NCBI GenBank assembly: GCA_942491415.1
Contig: CALOAD010000022.1
Location: 124,001 to 188,000 of the forward strand
Length of the DNA: 64,000 nt
Source: CALOAD01 sp942491415
GTDB lineage: Bacteria > Cyanobacteriota > Vampirovibrionia > Gastranaerophilales > CALOAD01
Reading direction: 5' to 3'
Made by a program: the position numbers and the translations under genes. Of this stretch, positions 25,003 through 33,594 are shown piece by piece; within the stretch, counting starts at the first letter, position 1, and each line of letters opens with the position of its first letter. The notes below the pieces were generated by a model. That model saw only the letters and a program-made list of their open reading frames with translations. It searched no databases and was not told where the DNA came from.

Positions 25003-25038
25003 AAAAGAGCGATTTAACTTATTAAATCGCTCTTTTTT
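25003..25038 (+). terminator. Terminator after the Met/Gly-rich gene
   Basis: Stem AAAAGAGCGATTTA / TAAATCGCTCTTTT with a 4-base loop and T-run. Confidence 0.85.
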
Positions 25039-25226
25039 GTATGTGATTTTTGGTAAATGCTCATTAATATTGGAATAAAACGCATTTGTAACGTATTATT
25101 AAATATTTTGGGAATAATGATTTTAAATAGCAAATTTTTTTCTTTTGAAGGGTTTATATACATGGAAATAATATTATCGGCAAGGTTTTCCATATCCAAT
25201 TTAATTAATTATTTAGGTAAAATTAA

Positions 25227-26183
25227 ATGAATACTTTGAAAATTAATTCTGCTTCAAATCAAATATTAAGGACAACAACCGCTAAGAAACAACCTTCTTT
25301 TAAAGGTAGAGAGGCTGTAGCAAAAGAGCTTCAAAAAGAATTACAAAAAGAGCTTGCTAAAGACTCAAAAATGTATAAGTTCTTTATGTCGATGGGTAAA
25401 GATTGTGGTGAAATTAAAAATATAATGATAAATGCGATAGGCACAGCTTTTGTTGCTCCTATTTTTATTGCTTTTAACCCTTTATCAAAAGAAGATCAAA
25501 ATACAAAGACATATTCTGCCATGAGGCAGCCAATTTCAGCTGCTTTAGCAATCCTTACTCAAGCTAGCGTTAATAAACAATTTGATAAATATATAAATAA
25601 ACTTGCTGCTACGGGTAAATTGGGTGTTGATTATGATTTATCGGCAAGTCCTCCTGAAAAACATTTAATTAGAACAATCAAAGAGCAAAATCCTGAAATA
25701 ACACAAGAAGAACTTACTAAAGCTTTGAAAAAAACAAGAACAGGCTTTTTAAATGAAAAATTGACATTAGCAAAAGAACAATTGGCAAAAGTTGATATTA
25801 AATATGCTGATATGGTTGACGTGGAAGTGTTTGATGAGGCTAAAAAGCTTGTTAAACAAGAATTAGGCGATGTACATATTAGTGAAAAGGAGTTTTTGCA
25901 AAAAGCCGAAGCAAAGGCTGAAGAGCTTGTTAAAACTCAATTAGAAGATAAAATTAAAAATTCTAAAAAAGCATTACAGGAAATAAAAATTGAAAAATTT
26001 GTTAAAGCTCAAGTGAGAAACGCTGAAGCTAGGTTCAGTAAGTTTAAAAAGTATGCAGGTATTGGTGTTTCACTTGCAATGCTACCAATTACGTGTAGTG
26101 CTTTGAATTGGTTATATCCAAGAATAATGGAAGTGGTTTTTCCTGATCTTTTGGCAGCCAAAAAAGCGGGAGGTAAAAAATAA
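25227..26183 (+). CDS. Lineage-type membrane-associated protein, function unknown (first of coupled pair)
   Basis: 318 residues. The N-terminus is polar with KKQPSFKGRE near residue 25. A hydrophobic segment lies at about 66-85 (IGTAFVAPIFIAF). A long charged, coiled-coil-like middle spans about 120-265 (many Lys/Glu, e.g. KAEAKAEELVKTQLEDK). A second hydrophobic segment is at about 280-300, followed by a Lys-rich tail. No domain is recognised. Its stop overlaps the next start (TAATG), so the two are translationally coupled. The topology suggests both ends in the same compartment with an extended helical middle. SD upstream is weak (TTTAGGT). Confidence 0.7.
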   Translation: MNTLKINSASNQILRTTTAKKQPSFKGREAVAKELQKELQKELAKDSKMYKFFMSMGKDCGEIKNIMINAIGTAFVAPIFIAFNPLSKEDQNTKTYSAMRQPISAALAILTQASVNKQFDKYINKLAATGKLGVDYDLSASPPEKHLIRTIKEQNPEITQEELTKALKKTRTGFLNEKLTLAKEQLAKVDIKYADMVDVEVFDEAKKLVKQELGDVHISEKEFLQKAEAKAEELVKTQLEDKIKNSKKALQEIKIEKFVKAQVRNAEARFSKFKKYAGIGVSLAMLPITCSALNWLYPRIMEVVFPDLLAAKKAGGKK

Positions 26184-26842
26184 TGAATGTAAGTAAATTT
26201 ACTCCCTCAAATATGTTAAAAGTGGCTGCTAATGTTGATGTTATGAAAACATTGACAAGTCCTAAAGCAGGCGAGTCAGTTGGACAAATAGCTGTAGCTT
26301 CTAATGTCGCTAAAGATGCATTAGGTTGTTATTATTATGTAACTCAGAGTTTGAATAATGAGCGTATTCCTCAGGAAAAAAGAAAATTTGTTGCTTCATT
26401 AGACCTTGCTAATGGTATTTTAATGATTGCTACTCAGTTGGCAATAGGTATTCCGGTTGCTAAAAACTCCGGTAAGTGGTTTAAAGCTTTATCCAGCAAA
26501 GTATTAACAAAGAAAAATCTTGATAAATTATTTGAGCAAGTTAAAAAATCAGAGAAATTCCAAGATATTGGAAGAGTTTCATTTAATAAAGCGGTTGAAA
26601 ATGTTGAAAAAGTTGCTAAAAATGGATTTGTATTCTTGACAACGTTGATAGGAACCACCATTATTGCCAAAAGAGCCGTAGTTCCATTTATTTCAACTCC
26701 TTTGGCTACTTGGTTTAAAAATAAATTTATGGCTGATGAAGCTCCAACGAAAGATATGAAAGCTGCTCAAGATTTAATGTTTAAATCTAATCCTCAACTT
26801 AGGGGTTTGTATTTGAAGTTTCAAAATCAAAAGCTTGCTTAA
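26183..26842 (+). CDS. Lineage-type membrane protein, function unknown (second of coupled pair)
   Basis: 219 residues. It begins MNVSKFTPSN. Hydrophobic segments are at about 70-90 (LDLANGILMIATQLAIGIPV) and 150-170 (GFVFLTTLIGTTIIA), separated by a Lys-rich helix. It starts within the stop of the preceding gene, which implies fixed stoichiometry. It has the same style as its partner and as the 391-residue protein at 51923-53098 (short polar N-terminus, Lys-rich linkers, glycine-containing helices). No family recognised. Confidence 0.7.
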   Translation: MNVSKFTPSNMLKVAANVDVMKTLTSPKAGESVGQIAVASNVAKDALGCYYYVTQSLNNERIPQEKRKFVASLDLANGILMIATQLAIGIPVAKNSGKWFKALSSKVLTKKNLDKLFEQVKKSEKFQDIGRVSFNKAVENVEKVAKNGFVFLTTLIGTTIIAKRAVVPFISTPLATWFKNKFMADEAPTKDMKAAQDLMFKSNPQLRGLYLKFQNQKLA

Positions 26843-26912
26843 AAATATTCTAGTTTTAATTAACTTATGAGATAATACAACTTGTTATTAATCATTTTGG
26901 GTTGTGTTGTTT

Positions 26913-28358
26913 ATGAGTTTTCAAACTAAAGTTAAAGAACCTCAAATAAAAGGACAAAAAAGAGGTTTTTGGTCAGGTCTGGTTGATTTTTTAAAAGAAC
27001 CACAAGCCATAGCACCTATAGAAAAAAAAGAAGAAGTTAAAAAAGGTTATAAACACTGGCGTATAAGAATGTTTTATTCAGTTTTTATTGCTTATACAGT
27101 GTTTTATCTTTGTAGAAAAAATATATCTGTTGCCTTGCCGGCAATGGGGTCTGAGTTGGGATATTCAAATACTGAACTGGGAATACTTGGCAGTACTTTA
27201 TATGCAACTTATGCTATCGGTAAATTTACTAATGGTATCTTAGCCGATAATTCAAATGTAAGAACGTTTTTGCCAATGGCTCTTATTGTTTCAGCTATTA
27301 CAAATGTTTGTTTTGCTATAAGTTGTTATTTCATAACGCCTGGTGAGGTTTCTTTCTTTGGTCTTCCTCCTTTTTCTGTTTTGTTATGGGTTTTAGCTTT
27401 TTTATGGGGCATAAATGGTTGGTTTCAATCTATGGGATTTCCTCCAATCGCCAAAACGCTTACTTACTGGTTTTCTAACAAAGAAAGAGGGATTAAATGG
27501 TCTTTGTGGTCAACTTCTCATGAGGTAGGTACCTATTTAAGCGTAATACTTTCAGGGGCTTTGATAGTTCATTTTGGTTGGAAAGCTATATTTTATGTGC
27601 CGGGTATTATATCAATAGTGGTTGCTTTATGGCTTTTTGATAGGCTTAGAGATAAACCTGCATCTTTAGGATTGCCTGATATAGAAGAATATAGGGAGCC
27701 TGAGTCTATAAAACCTGTTGAGCTTGAAGACAGTGAAAAAAATAAAAGTTATTTTCAAATATTTAAAGAACACATACTTTTTAATAAAACCATATGGATG
27801 TTAGCTTTAGCTTACGTTTTTGTCTATATAATAAGATATGGGACGATAGATTGGGTTATAAAATATTTAGTAGAAGTTAAACACGATACGCTGGTTATTG
27901 CAGCAGCAAAACTCAGTGTTCTTCCACTTTTGGGTAGTCTAGGAACAGCATCTGCCGGAATCGTTTCAGATATCTTTTTTAAAGGGAGAAGAGCCCCTGT
28001 TAATATTCTTTATTTAATCGGACTTGCAATTTCTATATACGCTTTTAAATGCAATATATCTGATTCTTTAGATTATGTATACCTTTCGTTAATAGGTATA
28101 TTTACATGCGGACCTCAAGTATTGATAGGAGGGCTTTGCGCTGTTGAATCAAGTTCTAAGAAAGTTGCATCAGCCGCAACCGGATTTACAGGTTCGTTTG
28201 GGTATTTAGGTGCTGTTTTATCAGGCGTTGGAACAGGTTTTGCTGCAGATCATTTTGGATGGGACGGGGCGATTTATTTTTGGATAACATCAGCCATAAT
28301 ATGCATATTTATATGCTTACCGTTGATGATTCAGGAATATAAAGAAGTAGTAAATTAG
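26913..28358 (+). CDS. Organophosphate:phosphate antiporter of the MFS (GlpT/UhpT-like)
   Basis: 481 residues from the ATG at 26913; a GTG three codons earlier is possible. After a 45-residue cytoplasmic tail come 12 hydrophobic segments. YTVFYLCRKNISVALPAM (about 60-77) holds the conserved Arg of helix 1. GINGWFQSMGFPP, WSTSHEVGTYLS and IIRYGTIDWVIKYL (second conserved Arg) are hallmarks of the OPA family. Such carriers exchange glycerol-3-phosphate, hexose-6-phosphate or similar for phosphate across the inner membrane. The exact substrate is not decidable; a regulatory UhpC-like role is less likely given no two-component genes beside it. It converges on suhB. Confidence 0.9.
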   Translation: MSFQTKVKEPQIKGQKRGFWSGLVDFLKEPQAIAPIEKKEEVKKGYKHWRIRMFYSVFIAYTVFYLCRKNISVALPAMGSELGYSNTELGILGSTLYATYAIGKFTNGILADNSNVRTFLPMALIVSAITNVCFAISCYFITPGEVSFFGLPPFSVLLWVLAFLWGINGWFQSMGFPPIAKTLTYWFSNKERGIKWSLWSTSHEVGTYLSVILSGALIVHFGWKAIFYVPGIISIVVALWLFDRLRDKPASLGLPDIEEYREPESIKPVELEDSEKNKSYFQIFKEHILFNKTIWMLALAYVFVYIIRYGTIDWVIKYLVEVKHDTLVIAAAKLSVLPLLGSLGTASAGIVSDIFFKGRRAPVNILYLIGLAISIYAFKCNISDSLDYVYLSLIGIFTCGPQVLIGGLCAVESSSKKVASAATGFTGSFGYLGAVLSGVGTGFAADHFGWDGAIYFWITSAIICIFICLPLMIQEYKEVVN

Positions 28359-28364
28359 ATTAAT

Positions 28365-29159
28365 TTAAGAATCGCAAGATTTTAGAACCGAGTATATTTG
28401 GTCTTGAATTTTACCGTTGCCGGCTAAGATATTTTTAATATTATAATCAAATTCGTTGCTTCCGAAATTTGTTACGGTGCCACCGGCTTCTTCTATTATG
28501 CAAACACTTGCAGCGACATCCCAGGGATTGAGGTTTAGTTCCCAAAATCCATCCAATCTTCCGCAAGCTACATAACAAAGGTCTAAAGCAGCAGCTCCCG
28601 GTCTTCTTACCGCTTGAGCTTTGAATAAAAATTCTTTAAAGTAAGCTACATTTTTTTCCATAATCCCATCTCTGCCATATGGAAAGCCTGTTGCAAGAAG
28701 AGATTTTTGAAGGCTATTAATATCGCTCACTTTTATTCTTTCAGAATTCAGAAAAGCGCCTTGTCCTTTTACTGCATGAAACATTTCTTTTTTAAAAGGG
28801 TCGTAAACAACACCGATTAAAGGTTTATTTTTGTAATAAAGTCCTATTGATGTGGCAAAATGAGGGAAATTGTGTGCGTAGTTGGTTGTTCCGTCAAGAG
28901 GGTCTATAATCCAAAGATAATCAGGGTCTTTTCCGAGAGCATTGCCTGTTTCTTCGCATAAAAAACAATGATCGGGAAATTCTTTTTTAATTATAGAGAT
29001 GATTTTTTCTTCACTTGATTTATCTACGTTTGTGACAAGGTCAAATTCGTTTTTTTTGTATTCAATTTGTTTATTTTTGCCGAAAAATTCCATGTGGATT
29101 TTACCGGCTTCTAGGGCTGCTTTTTGGGCTGTTTCAAGAATTTTATCTAAATTATTCAT
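28365..29159 (-). CDS. suhB: Inositol monophosphatase family protein
   Basis: 264 residues, typical SuhB/IMPase length. The metal sites are E69-E70 in LCEETG, DPLDGT (86-91), and NPWDVAASVCIIEEAGG near 210-226. These form the Li+-sensitive, Mg2+-dependent phosphomonoesterase centre. Likely substrates are inositol-1-phosphate or related sugar phosphates; the SuhB name is by family resemblance and its E. coli ribosome-related role is not implied. SD-like GGAATAGG precedes the ATG. Its neighbour queD is divergent. Confidence 0.92.
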   Translation of the reverse strand: MNNLDKILETAQKAALEAGKIHMEFFGKNKQIEYKKNEFDLVTNVDKSSEEKIISIIKKEFPDHCFLCEETGNALGKDPDYLWIIDPLDGTTNYAHNFPHFATSIGLYYKNKPLIGVVYDPFKKEMFHAVKGQGAFLNSERIKVSDINSLQKSLLATGFPYGRDGIMEKNVAYFKEFLFKAQAVRRPGAAALDLCYVACGRLDGFWELNLNPWDVAASVCIIEEAGGTVTNFGSNEFDYNIKNILAGNGKIQDQIYSVLKSCDS

Positions 29160-29233
29160 ATTGCCTATTCCTTTATGTTAGCTGTATTATAGATTGTAAA
29201 ATAAACGGTCAAAATTTAACATAGGGTAAAAAA

Positions 29234-29590
29234 ATGTTTGAAGTAAAAGTAGAAAGTCATTTTTCATCTGCACATCATTTATTAAATTATGAAGGTGATT
29301 GTGAAAATCAGCACGGGCATAACTGGAAAGTAGAAGTTTATGCACAAGGTGAGAATCTTAATAAATCAAATATATTGATTGATTTTAAGGAGTTAAAAAA
29401 AGAGTTAAACACAGTGCTTGATCGTTTGGATCATAAAGATTTAAACGAATTGGAAGATTTTAAAGACGTGAGTCCCAGCAGTGAAATTATGTCTAAATAT
29501 ATTTATTTAGAATTAAAACGAGTATTTCCTCAGATAAGCAAAGTTTCTGTTTGGGAAACTGAAAGAGCTTGTGCTACTTATTGGGAATAG
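29234..29590 (+). CDS. queD: 6-carboxy-5,6,7,8-tetrahydropterin synthase (QueD/PTPS family)
   Basis: 118 residues, QueD size. Zinc ligands lie in SAHHL (H14 region) and in CENQHGHN, where C23 followed by HGH (27-29) is the catalytic CxxxHGH signature of QueD-type enzymes. DHKDLNE and WETERACATYWE complete the active site. It converts 7,8-dihydroneopterin triphosphate to 6-carboxytetrahydropterin for queuosine synthesis. No other que genes are in the window. It is the only gene on the plus strand here; the downstream spacer holds a separate promoter. Confidence 0.92.
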   Translation: MFEVKVESHFSSAHHLLNYEGDCENQHGHNWKVEVYAQGENLNKSNILIDFKELKKELNTVLDRLDHKDLNELEDFKDVSPSSEIMSKYIYLELKRVFPQISKVSVWETERACATYWE

Positions 29591-29707
29591 TAGAAGTAGT
29601 ATCAAAAATCCAAAAATTTAATTTTGAGAGCACTTCTAGAGATAAAAATTTTTAAAAGCGCCTTTATTTTTTGAATTATTAAAATTTATTAAGATTATTT
29701 TTGGGTT

Positions 29708-29736
29708 TTGCCACTTGATTTGTCATGTGCCATAAT
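29708..29736 (+). promoter_or_regulatory. Strong orphan promoter for a candidate small RNA
   Basis: TTGCCA (29708-29713), exactly 17 bases, then CATAAT (29731-29736). No coding sequence follows before the terminator. Confidence 0.6.
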
Positions 29737-29742
29737 TAATAT

Positions 29743-29805
29743 CGTTAATAGTCTAACCATTCCTTTCTTGACTGATGCGACCTTGTGGGTCGCTTTATTT
29801 TTTTG
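29743..29805 (+). ncRNA. Candidate small RNA of about 60 bases
   Basis: A near-consensus promoter is followed, 40 bases after the expected start, by the hairpin GCGACC-TTGTG-GGTCGC and a T-rich tail (TTTATTTTTTT). No open reading frame with a ribosome site fits. The unpaired leader is CU-rich (TCTAACCATTCCTTTC), suitable for base pairing. It might alternatively be a queD terminator with a chance promoter upstream. Confidence 0.45.
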
Positions 29806-29809
29806 TGAA

Positions 29810-30742
29810 TTATTTGTTTGAAAGTATTGCAGCGCCGATCATTCCGGCATGATTTCCGGCTTTTGCCTCTAAAAGTTGTATTTTTGATGTGACAATTTCT
29901 TTATTAATAATCTCTTCAAGTTTTTGAAAGTTAACAAATTTTGCCATTCCACCGCTTAGCACAATGCTTTCAGGGTCAAAGATGTTGGCAAGAGCGATAA
30001 GCCCCATCAAAAGGTGTTCTTCCCATTTTTCGTGAACTTTTTGACAAAATTGATCTTTTTTGCTCCGTCCTTCAATTATATCGTGGGTTGTAAGATTTTC
30101 AGGGTTTTTATCTTTTAATAAACTATGTTTAAATTCTTCAAACGTTTTTGCCATTTCTTGAGCTGTTTTTTTGTATCCTGTGCCTGAACCGTAGGATTCC
30201 CAACAGTCCCAAGACCCGCAAGTGCATTGTCTTTCTTTTTTCCATGATAGTTGTAAGTGTCCTACTTCAGCTGCCGCACCTGATTTTCCTTTAAGTAGCT
30301 CTCCTTCTATTATTATGCCACCGCCAATACCTGTTCCTAATGTTATTGTTATAGTATTTTGATGCCCTTTCGACGCTCCTGTTTTGTATTCGGCATATGC
30401 TGCTGCGTTGGCATCATTCTCGACAAAGGTTTTTAGGTTGAATTTTTCTTCAATTATCTTTTTAAAGTTGATATCGGCGTAACCTTCAGGTAGATTGCCT
30501 GTTGAGCCTATTACTTTTGAATTTTCTTTGTTAACTGCTCCTGCTGTGGCGATTCCTACAGAAGCTATTTTATTTATAGCCGTTAATTCTTCAATTAGTT
30601 TGATAACACTGTCTAATATGTCTTTAGCAGTCTTGGGAGTTTTGTGTTTTAAAACTTTACCGGATATTATTCCGTTGTTAATAATTGCAGCACATATTTT
30701 GGTGCCTCCAATGTCAATACCGATAGCTGATTTAGTGCTCAA
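29810..30742 (-). CDS. nanK: ROK-family sugar kinase, probably N-acetylmannosamine kinase
   Basis: 310 residues from a TTG start at 30742. This start is chosen because GAAGGAG lies 6 bases before it and it falls one base after the nanE stop; the longer frame would overlap nanE by 35 bases. GIDIGGTK at the N-terminus is the ATP phosphate loop. ENDANAAAYAE and TLGTGIGGGII follow. The ROK zinc site is formed by a His in EVGHLQL and the Cys of CTCGSWDCWE. It lies in one operon with nanE, so ManNAc is the best substrate guess; glucose or GlcNAc kinases share these motifs. Confidence 0.87.
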   Translation of the reverse strand: MSTKSAIGIDIGGTKICAAIINNGIISGKVLKHKTPKTAKDILDSVIKLIEELTAINKIASVGIATAGAVNKENSKVIGSTGNLPEGYADINFKKIIEEKFNLKTFVENDANAAAYAEYKTGASKGHQNTITITLGTGIGGGIIIEGELLKGKSGAAAEVGHLQLSWKKERQCTCGSWDCWESYGSGTGYKKTAQEMAKTFEEFKHSLLKDKNPENLTTHDIIEGRSKKDQFCQKVHEKWEEHLLMGLIALANIFDPESIVLSGGMAKFVNFQKLEEIINKEIVTSKIQLLEAKAGNHAGMIGAAILSNK

Positions 30743-30743
30743 T

Positions 30744-31448
30744 TTATGCTCCTTCAATTTTTTGCGCTGCTTTGACAAATTTTTGAGTTATAAGTTGAGG
30801 TCTGGTAATGGCTGAACCTATTACAACGCAGTGAGCTCCTTTTTCGAATGCTGTTTTTAAGTGCTCATCTGTCCAAACCCTTCCTTCTAATATTATAGGA
30901 CAATTTAAAGCTTTTTTTAATGATTCTAAAAGTTTAAAATCAGGCTTTTTAGGATCTTTTTCTTGAGTTTCCTTTGTGTAACCTGATAATGTGGTTGAAA
31001 TAATATCAGCTCCTAACAATCTAGCCGCTATGCCTTCTTCAATGGTTGCAACATCAGCCATTGCAAGCTTATTTTGGCTTCTTATAAAGCTTATTATTTC
31101 AGCTAAATTTTCTTTAGGGCGTGTTCTTGATGTGCCATCAAATGCAATAATATCGGCACCTGCAGTGATTATTTTTCTTACATCATCACAAGTTGGGGTT
31201 ATATAAACGATTTCTTTGAAGTTATTTGGGATGGGATCAGGTTTTGTAATGCCAATTATAGGCAAGTCCGTTATTTTTTTTGCATTTGATATATCCCTGA
31301 TTCCTGCTAGACGTAGACCTTTAGCACCACCGGTTATAATGGACTTTATCATCGCAAGCATGCAGCACTCTTCGTATAAAGGTTCATTTGAAGAAGCTTG
31401 ACAGGAGACTATTATTTTTTTTTCTATTTGTTTTAAAATTTGGCTCAT
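30744..31448 (-). CDS. nanE: N-acylglucosamine-6-phosphate 2-epimerase
   Basis: 234 residues, NanE length. A TIM-barrel protein with IIVSCQA at strand 1, AKGLRLAG, IIGITKPD, YITPT, IAFDGTSRTRP, MADVATIEEG, STTLSGYT, ILEGRVWT and GAHCVVIGSAITRPQ. All are characteristic of ManNAc-6-P epimerases. It converts ManNAc-6-phosphate to GlcNAc-6-phosphate, feeding sialic acid or ManNAc into glycolysis after deacetylation and deamination. It lies upstream of and nearly touching the ROK kinase. NanA lyase is not in the window. Confidence 0.93.
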   Translation of the reverse strand: MSQILKQIEKKIIVSCQASSNEPLYEECCMLAMIKSIITGGAKGLRLAGIRDISNAKKITDLPIIGITKPDPIPNNFKEIVYITPTCDDVRKIITAGADIIAFDGTSRTRPKENLAEIISFIRSQNKLAMADVATIEEGIAARLLGADIISTTLSGYTKETQEKDPKKPDFKLLESLKKALNCPIILEGRVWTDEHLKTAFEKGAHCVVIGSAITRPQLITQKFVKAAQKIEGA

Positions 31449-31731
31449 TACTATTTACTATGTGTGTAGTTTTATTAATAAATATATCTATAATAATTAA
31501 TTTAAATAATACAGGCATGTCCTTTATAGGACAAAAAGGCGGAGTTTTCAACGGCTAAAAGTTGTAAACTTTTAAAATATAACTCTATTGGTATTTAAAA
31601 ATTATCCACTATACATTGTTTTTTTTGTGTTAATATTTTTTCAAATCTATGATTTTTTATATATATAAAGTTCAAAAATTAAAAAATTTGAAGCTGAAAA
31701 CCCCAAGAACCATGAATTTGGAGGAAAAAAA

Positions 31732-33456
31732 ATGACAATCGGTTCATTCGTATTTATGTTGCACAGCCACCTACCTTATTATAGGAAGGCTGGAATGTGG
31801 CCGTTTGGTGAAGAAAACCTATATGAATGTATGGCAGAAACGTACATTCCATTATTAAATGCAATTAGTGAATTGTATGATGAAGGTATCAAGGCGAAAC
31901 TTACTGTTGGAATCACTCCGGTATTAGCAGAACAACTAGATGATGAATATTTGCAGAATGGTTTTGTTGAATATCTTGATTCTAGAATTAAAGCTGTATC
32001 GAAAGATCTGGAACGTTATCCTAATGATAGTGTTGCTCATTCGCAACACTTAAAATACCTTGCAAAGTATTATTTTGACTGGTATTCAAATCTTAAAGAT
32101 AATTTTATCAACAAATATAAAAAAGATCTTATTTCAGCATTTAAGAAGTATCAAGACCTTGGATGTATCGAAATCACTACATCAGGAGCAACTCACGGAT
32201 TTTCTCCTTTGCTTGCTACCGATTCAAACTTAAATGCACAGTTTAAAATAGGTTCTGACACTACAAAACGACTTTTTGGCAAAAAAGCAAAAGGTTGTTG
32301 GCTTCCAGAGTGTGCTTATAGACCGGGATATGAATATACAGATTCCAATGGTCAAAAGCAATGGAGGCCCGCTGTTGAAGTTATTTTACAAAATAATGAT
32401 ATAGGTTATTTCTTTACTGAATCACACGTAATAGAAGGTGGTACTTCTATTGGAAACAGAAGAGAAATAGGTGTTTACGGAAATATTGAATATATTCCGT
32501 TACCTGAAAGACCTTCTACTGGATGTTCTACATATGAAGCTTATTGGTTGCCTGATGCACAGGTGTCTATTATGGGTAGAAATGACAGAGCAGGATATCA
32601 AGTATGGTCAGCTGCTGATGGTTATCCCGGTGATGGTTGCTTTAGAGAATTCCATAAAAAAGATGAGAATTCAGGAATGCATTATTGGAGAATTACAAGC
32701 CCAACAACTGACTTAGGCGATAAAATGCTTTATGATCCCGTGCTTGCAATGTCTAAGATTAATGAAAACACTGATCATTATACAACCTTATTATATCACT
32801 TGTTAAATGATTATAAAAACGCAACTGGAAAAGAAGGACTTGTTATGGTTTCTTTTGACACTGAGTTGTTTGGTCATTGGTGGTTTGAAGGTGTTGAATT
32901 TATCAAGCAAACAATTAAAAAATTGCATAATAATGTTAAATCTGTTTCTAGATGCACAACAAGTGAATACTTGGAAAGTAATCCTCCTCAAAAAGCTATT
33001 CAGATACCTGAAAGTTCTTGGGGACAAGGCGGACATTTCTGGGTATGGCAAAATCATCAAACAGAATGGATGTGGCCGATTATTCACGGTTGTGAAAGAA
33101 GAATGTCAGACATAGCAGAAAGATTTGCAAATGTACCGCAGGATAAACTTATGCAAAGAGCTTTAAGCCAACTTGCAAGAGAAAACTTGTTGTTGCAAAG
33201 TAGTGACTGGCCTTTCTTGATCACAACTTGGCAGGCTAGAGATTATGCAGCGGATAGATTCAGAGAGCATGTTGAAAGATTCGAAACTGTAGCAAACATG
33301 ATTGATGCAAGTCAAATTGACGAAGCAGCACTTGTTGAAATCGAATCAATTGATAATTGCTTCCCTGAAATTGATTATCGTGTATATAGACCGATTACGG
33401 AAGGAAAAATTCCTCAGCAGGAAGAAAAACTTCAACCTTTATACACAGATAGATAA
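31732..33456 (+). CDS. GH57 1,4-alpha-glucan branching enzyme
   Basis: 574 residues. GH57 signatures in order: SHLPYYRKAGMWPFGEENLYE split at HSHLPYY (11-17), TSGATHGFSPLL (150-161), the nucleophile Glu193 in CWLPECAYRPGY, and the acid/base Asp376 in VSFDTELFGHWWFEG (about 373-387). The C-terminal region has SDWPFLITTWQARDYA. These mark the branching-enzyme branch of GH57, found in cyanobacteria, archaea and thermophiles. It forms alpha-1,6 branches in glycogen. GTG/ATG ambiguity is absent: GGAGG sits 8 bases before the ATG. Monocistronic with a palindromic terminator. Confidence 0.92.
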   Translation: MTIGSFVFMLHSHLPYYRKAGMWPFGEENLYECMAETYIPLLNAISELYDEGIKAKLTVGITPVLAEQLDDEYLQNGFVEYLDSRIKAVSKDLERYPNDSVAHSQHLKYLAKYYFDWYSNLKDNFINKYKKDLISAFKKYQDLGCIEITTSGATHGFSPLLATDSNLNAQFKIGSDTTKRLFGKKAKGCWLPECAYRPGYEYTDSNGQKQWRPAVEVILQNNDIGYFFTESHVIEGGTSIGNRREIGVYGNIEYIPLPERPSTGCSTYEAYWLPDAQVSIMGRNDRAGYQVWSAADGYPGDGCFREFHKKDENSGMHYWRITSPTTDLGDKMLYDPVLAMSKINENTDHYTTLLYHLLNDYKNATGKEGLVMVSFDTELFGHWWFEGVEFIKQTIKKLHNNVKSVSRCTTSEYLESNPPQKAIQIPESSWGQGGHFWVWQNHQTEWMWPIIHGCERRMSDIAERFANVPQDKLMQRALSQLARENLLLQSSDWPFLITTWQARDYAADRFREHVERFETVANMIDASQIDEAALVEIESIDNCFPEIDYRVYRPITEGKIPQQEEKLQPLYTDR

Positions 33457-33475
33457 TCAGAATGTTATAAAGTTT

Positions 33476-33512
33476 AAAAGACCTCTCTTTAAAGAGAGGT
33501 CTTTTGTTTTTT
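33476..33512 (+). terminator. Terminator of the GH57 gene
   Basis: A perfect 30-base palindrome (AAAAGACCTCTCTTT and complement) followed by GTTTTTT. Confidence 0.88.
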
Positions 33513-33594
33513 GATTCATAAAGTATTTTAATAACTTTAATAAGACCAATTTTTTTGGTTTAATATAATAATATACAGTTTAAGTGAGAAAAAA

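Noticed and set aside
25014..25199. A 61-codon minus-strand frame before the coupled membrane pair
   Set aside because: Its last codons lie in the terminator stem of the preceding gene and no Shine-Dalgarno is visible, so chance openness is more likely.
29591..29640. Stem after queD (TAGAAGT...ACTTCTA) as a terminator
   Set aside because: Loop is long and no T-run follows; more likely incidental or processing-related.
31518..31533. TGTCCT / AGGACA hairpin upstream of the GH57 gene as a riboswitch
   Set aside because: Only a 6-base stem; no known riboswitch consensus around it.
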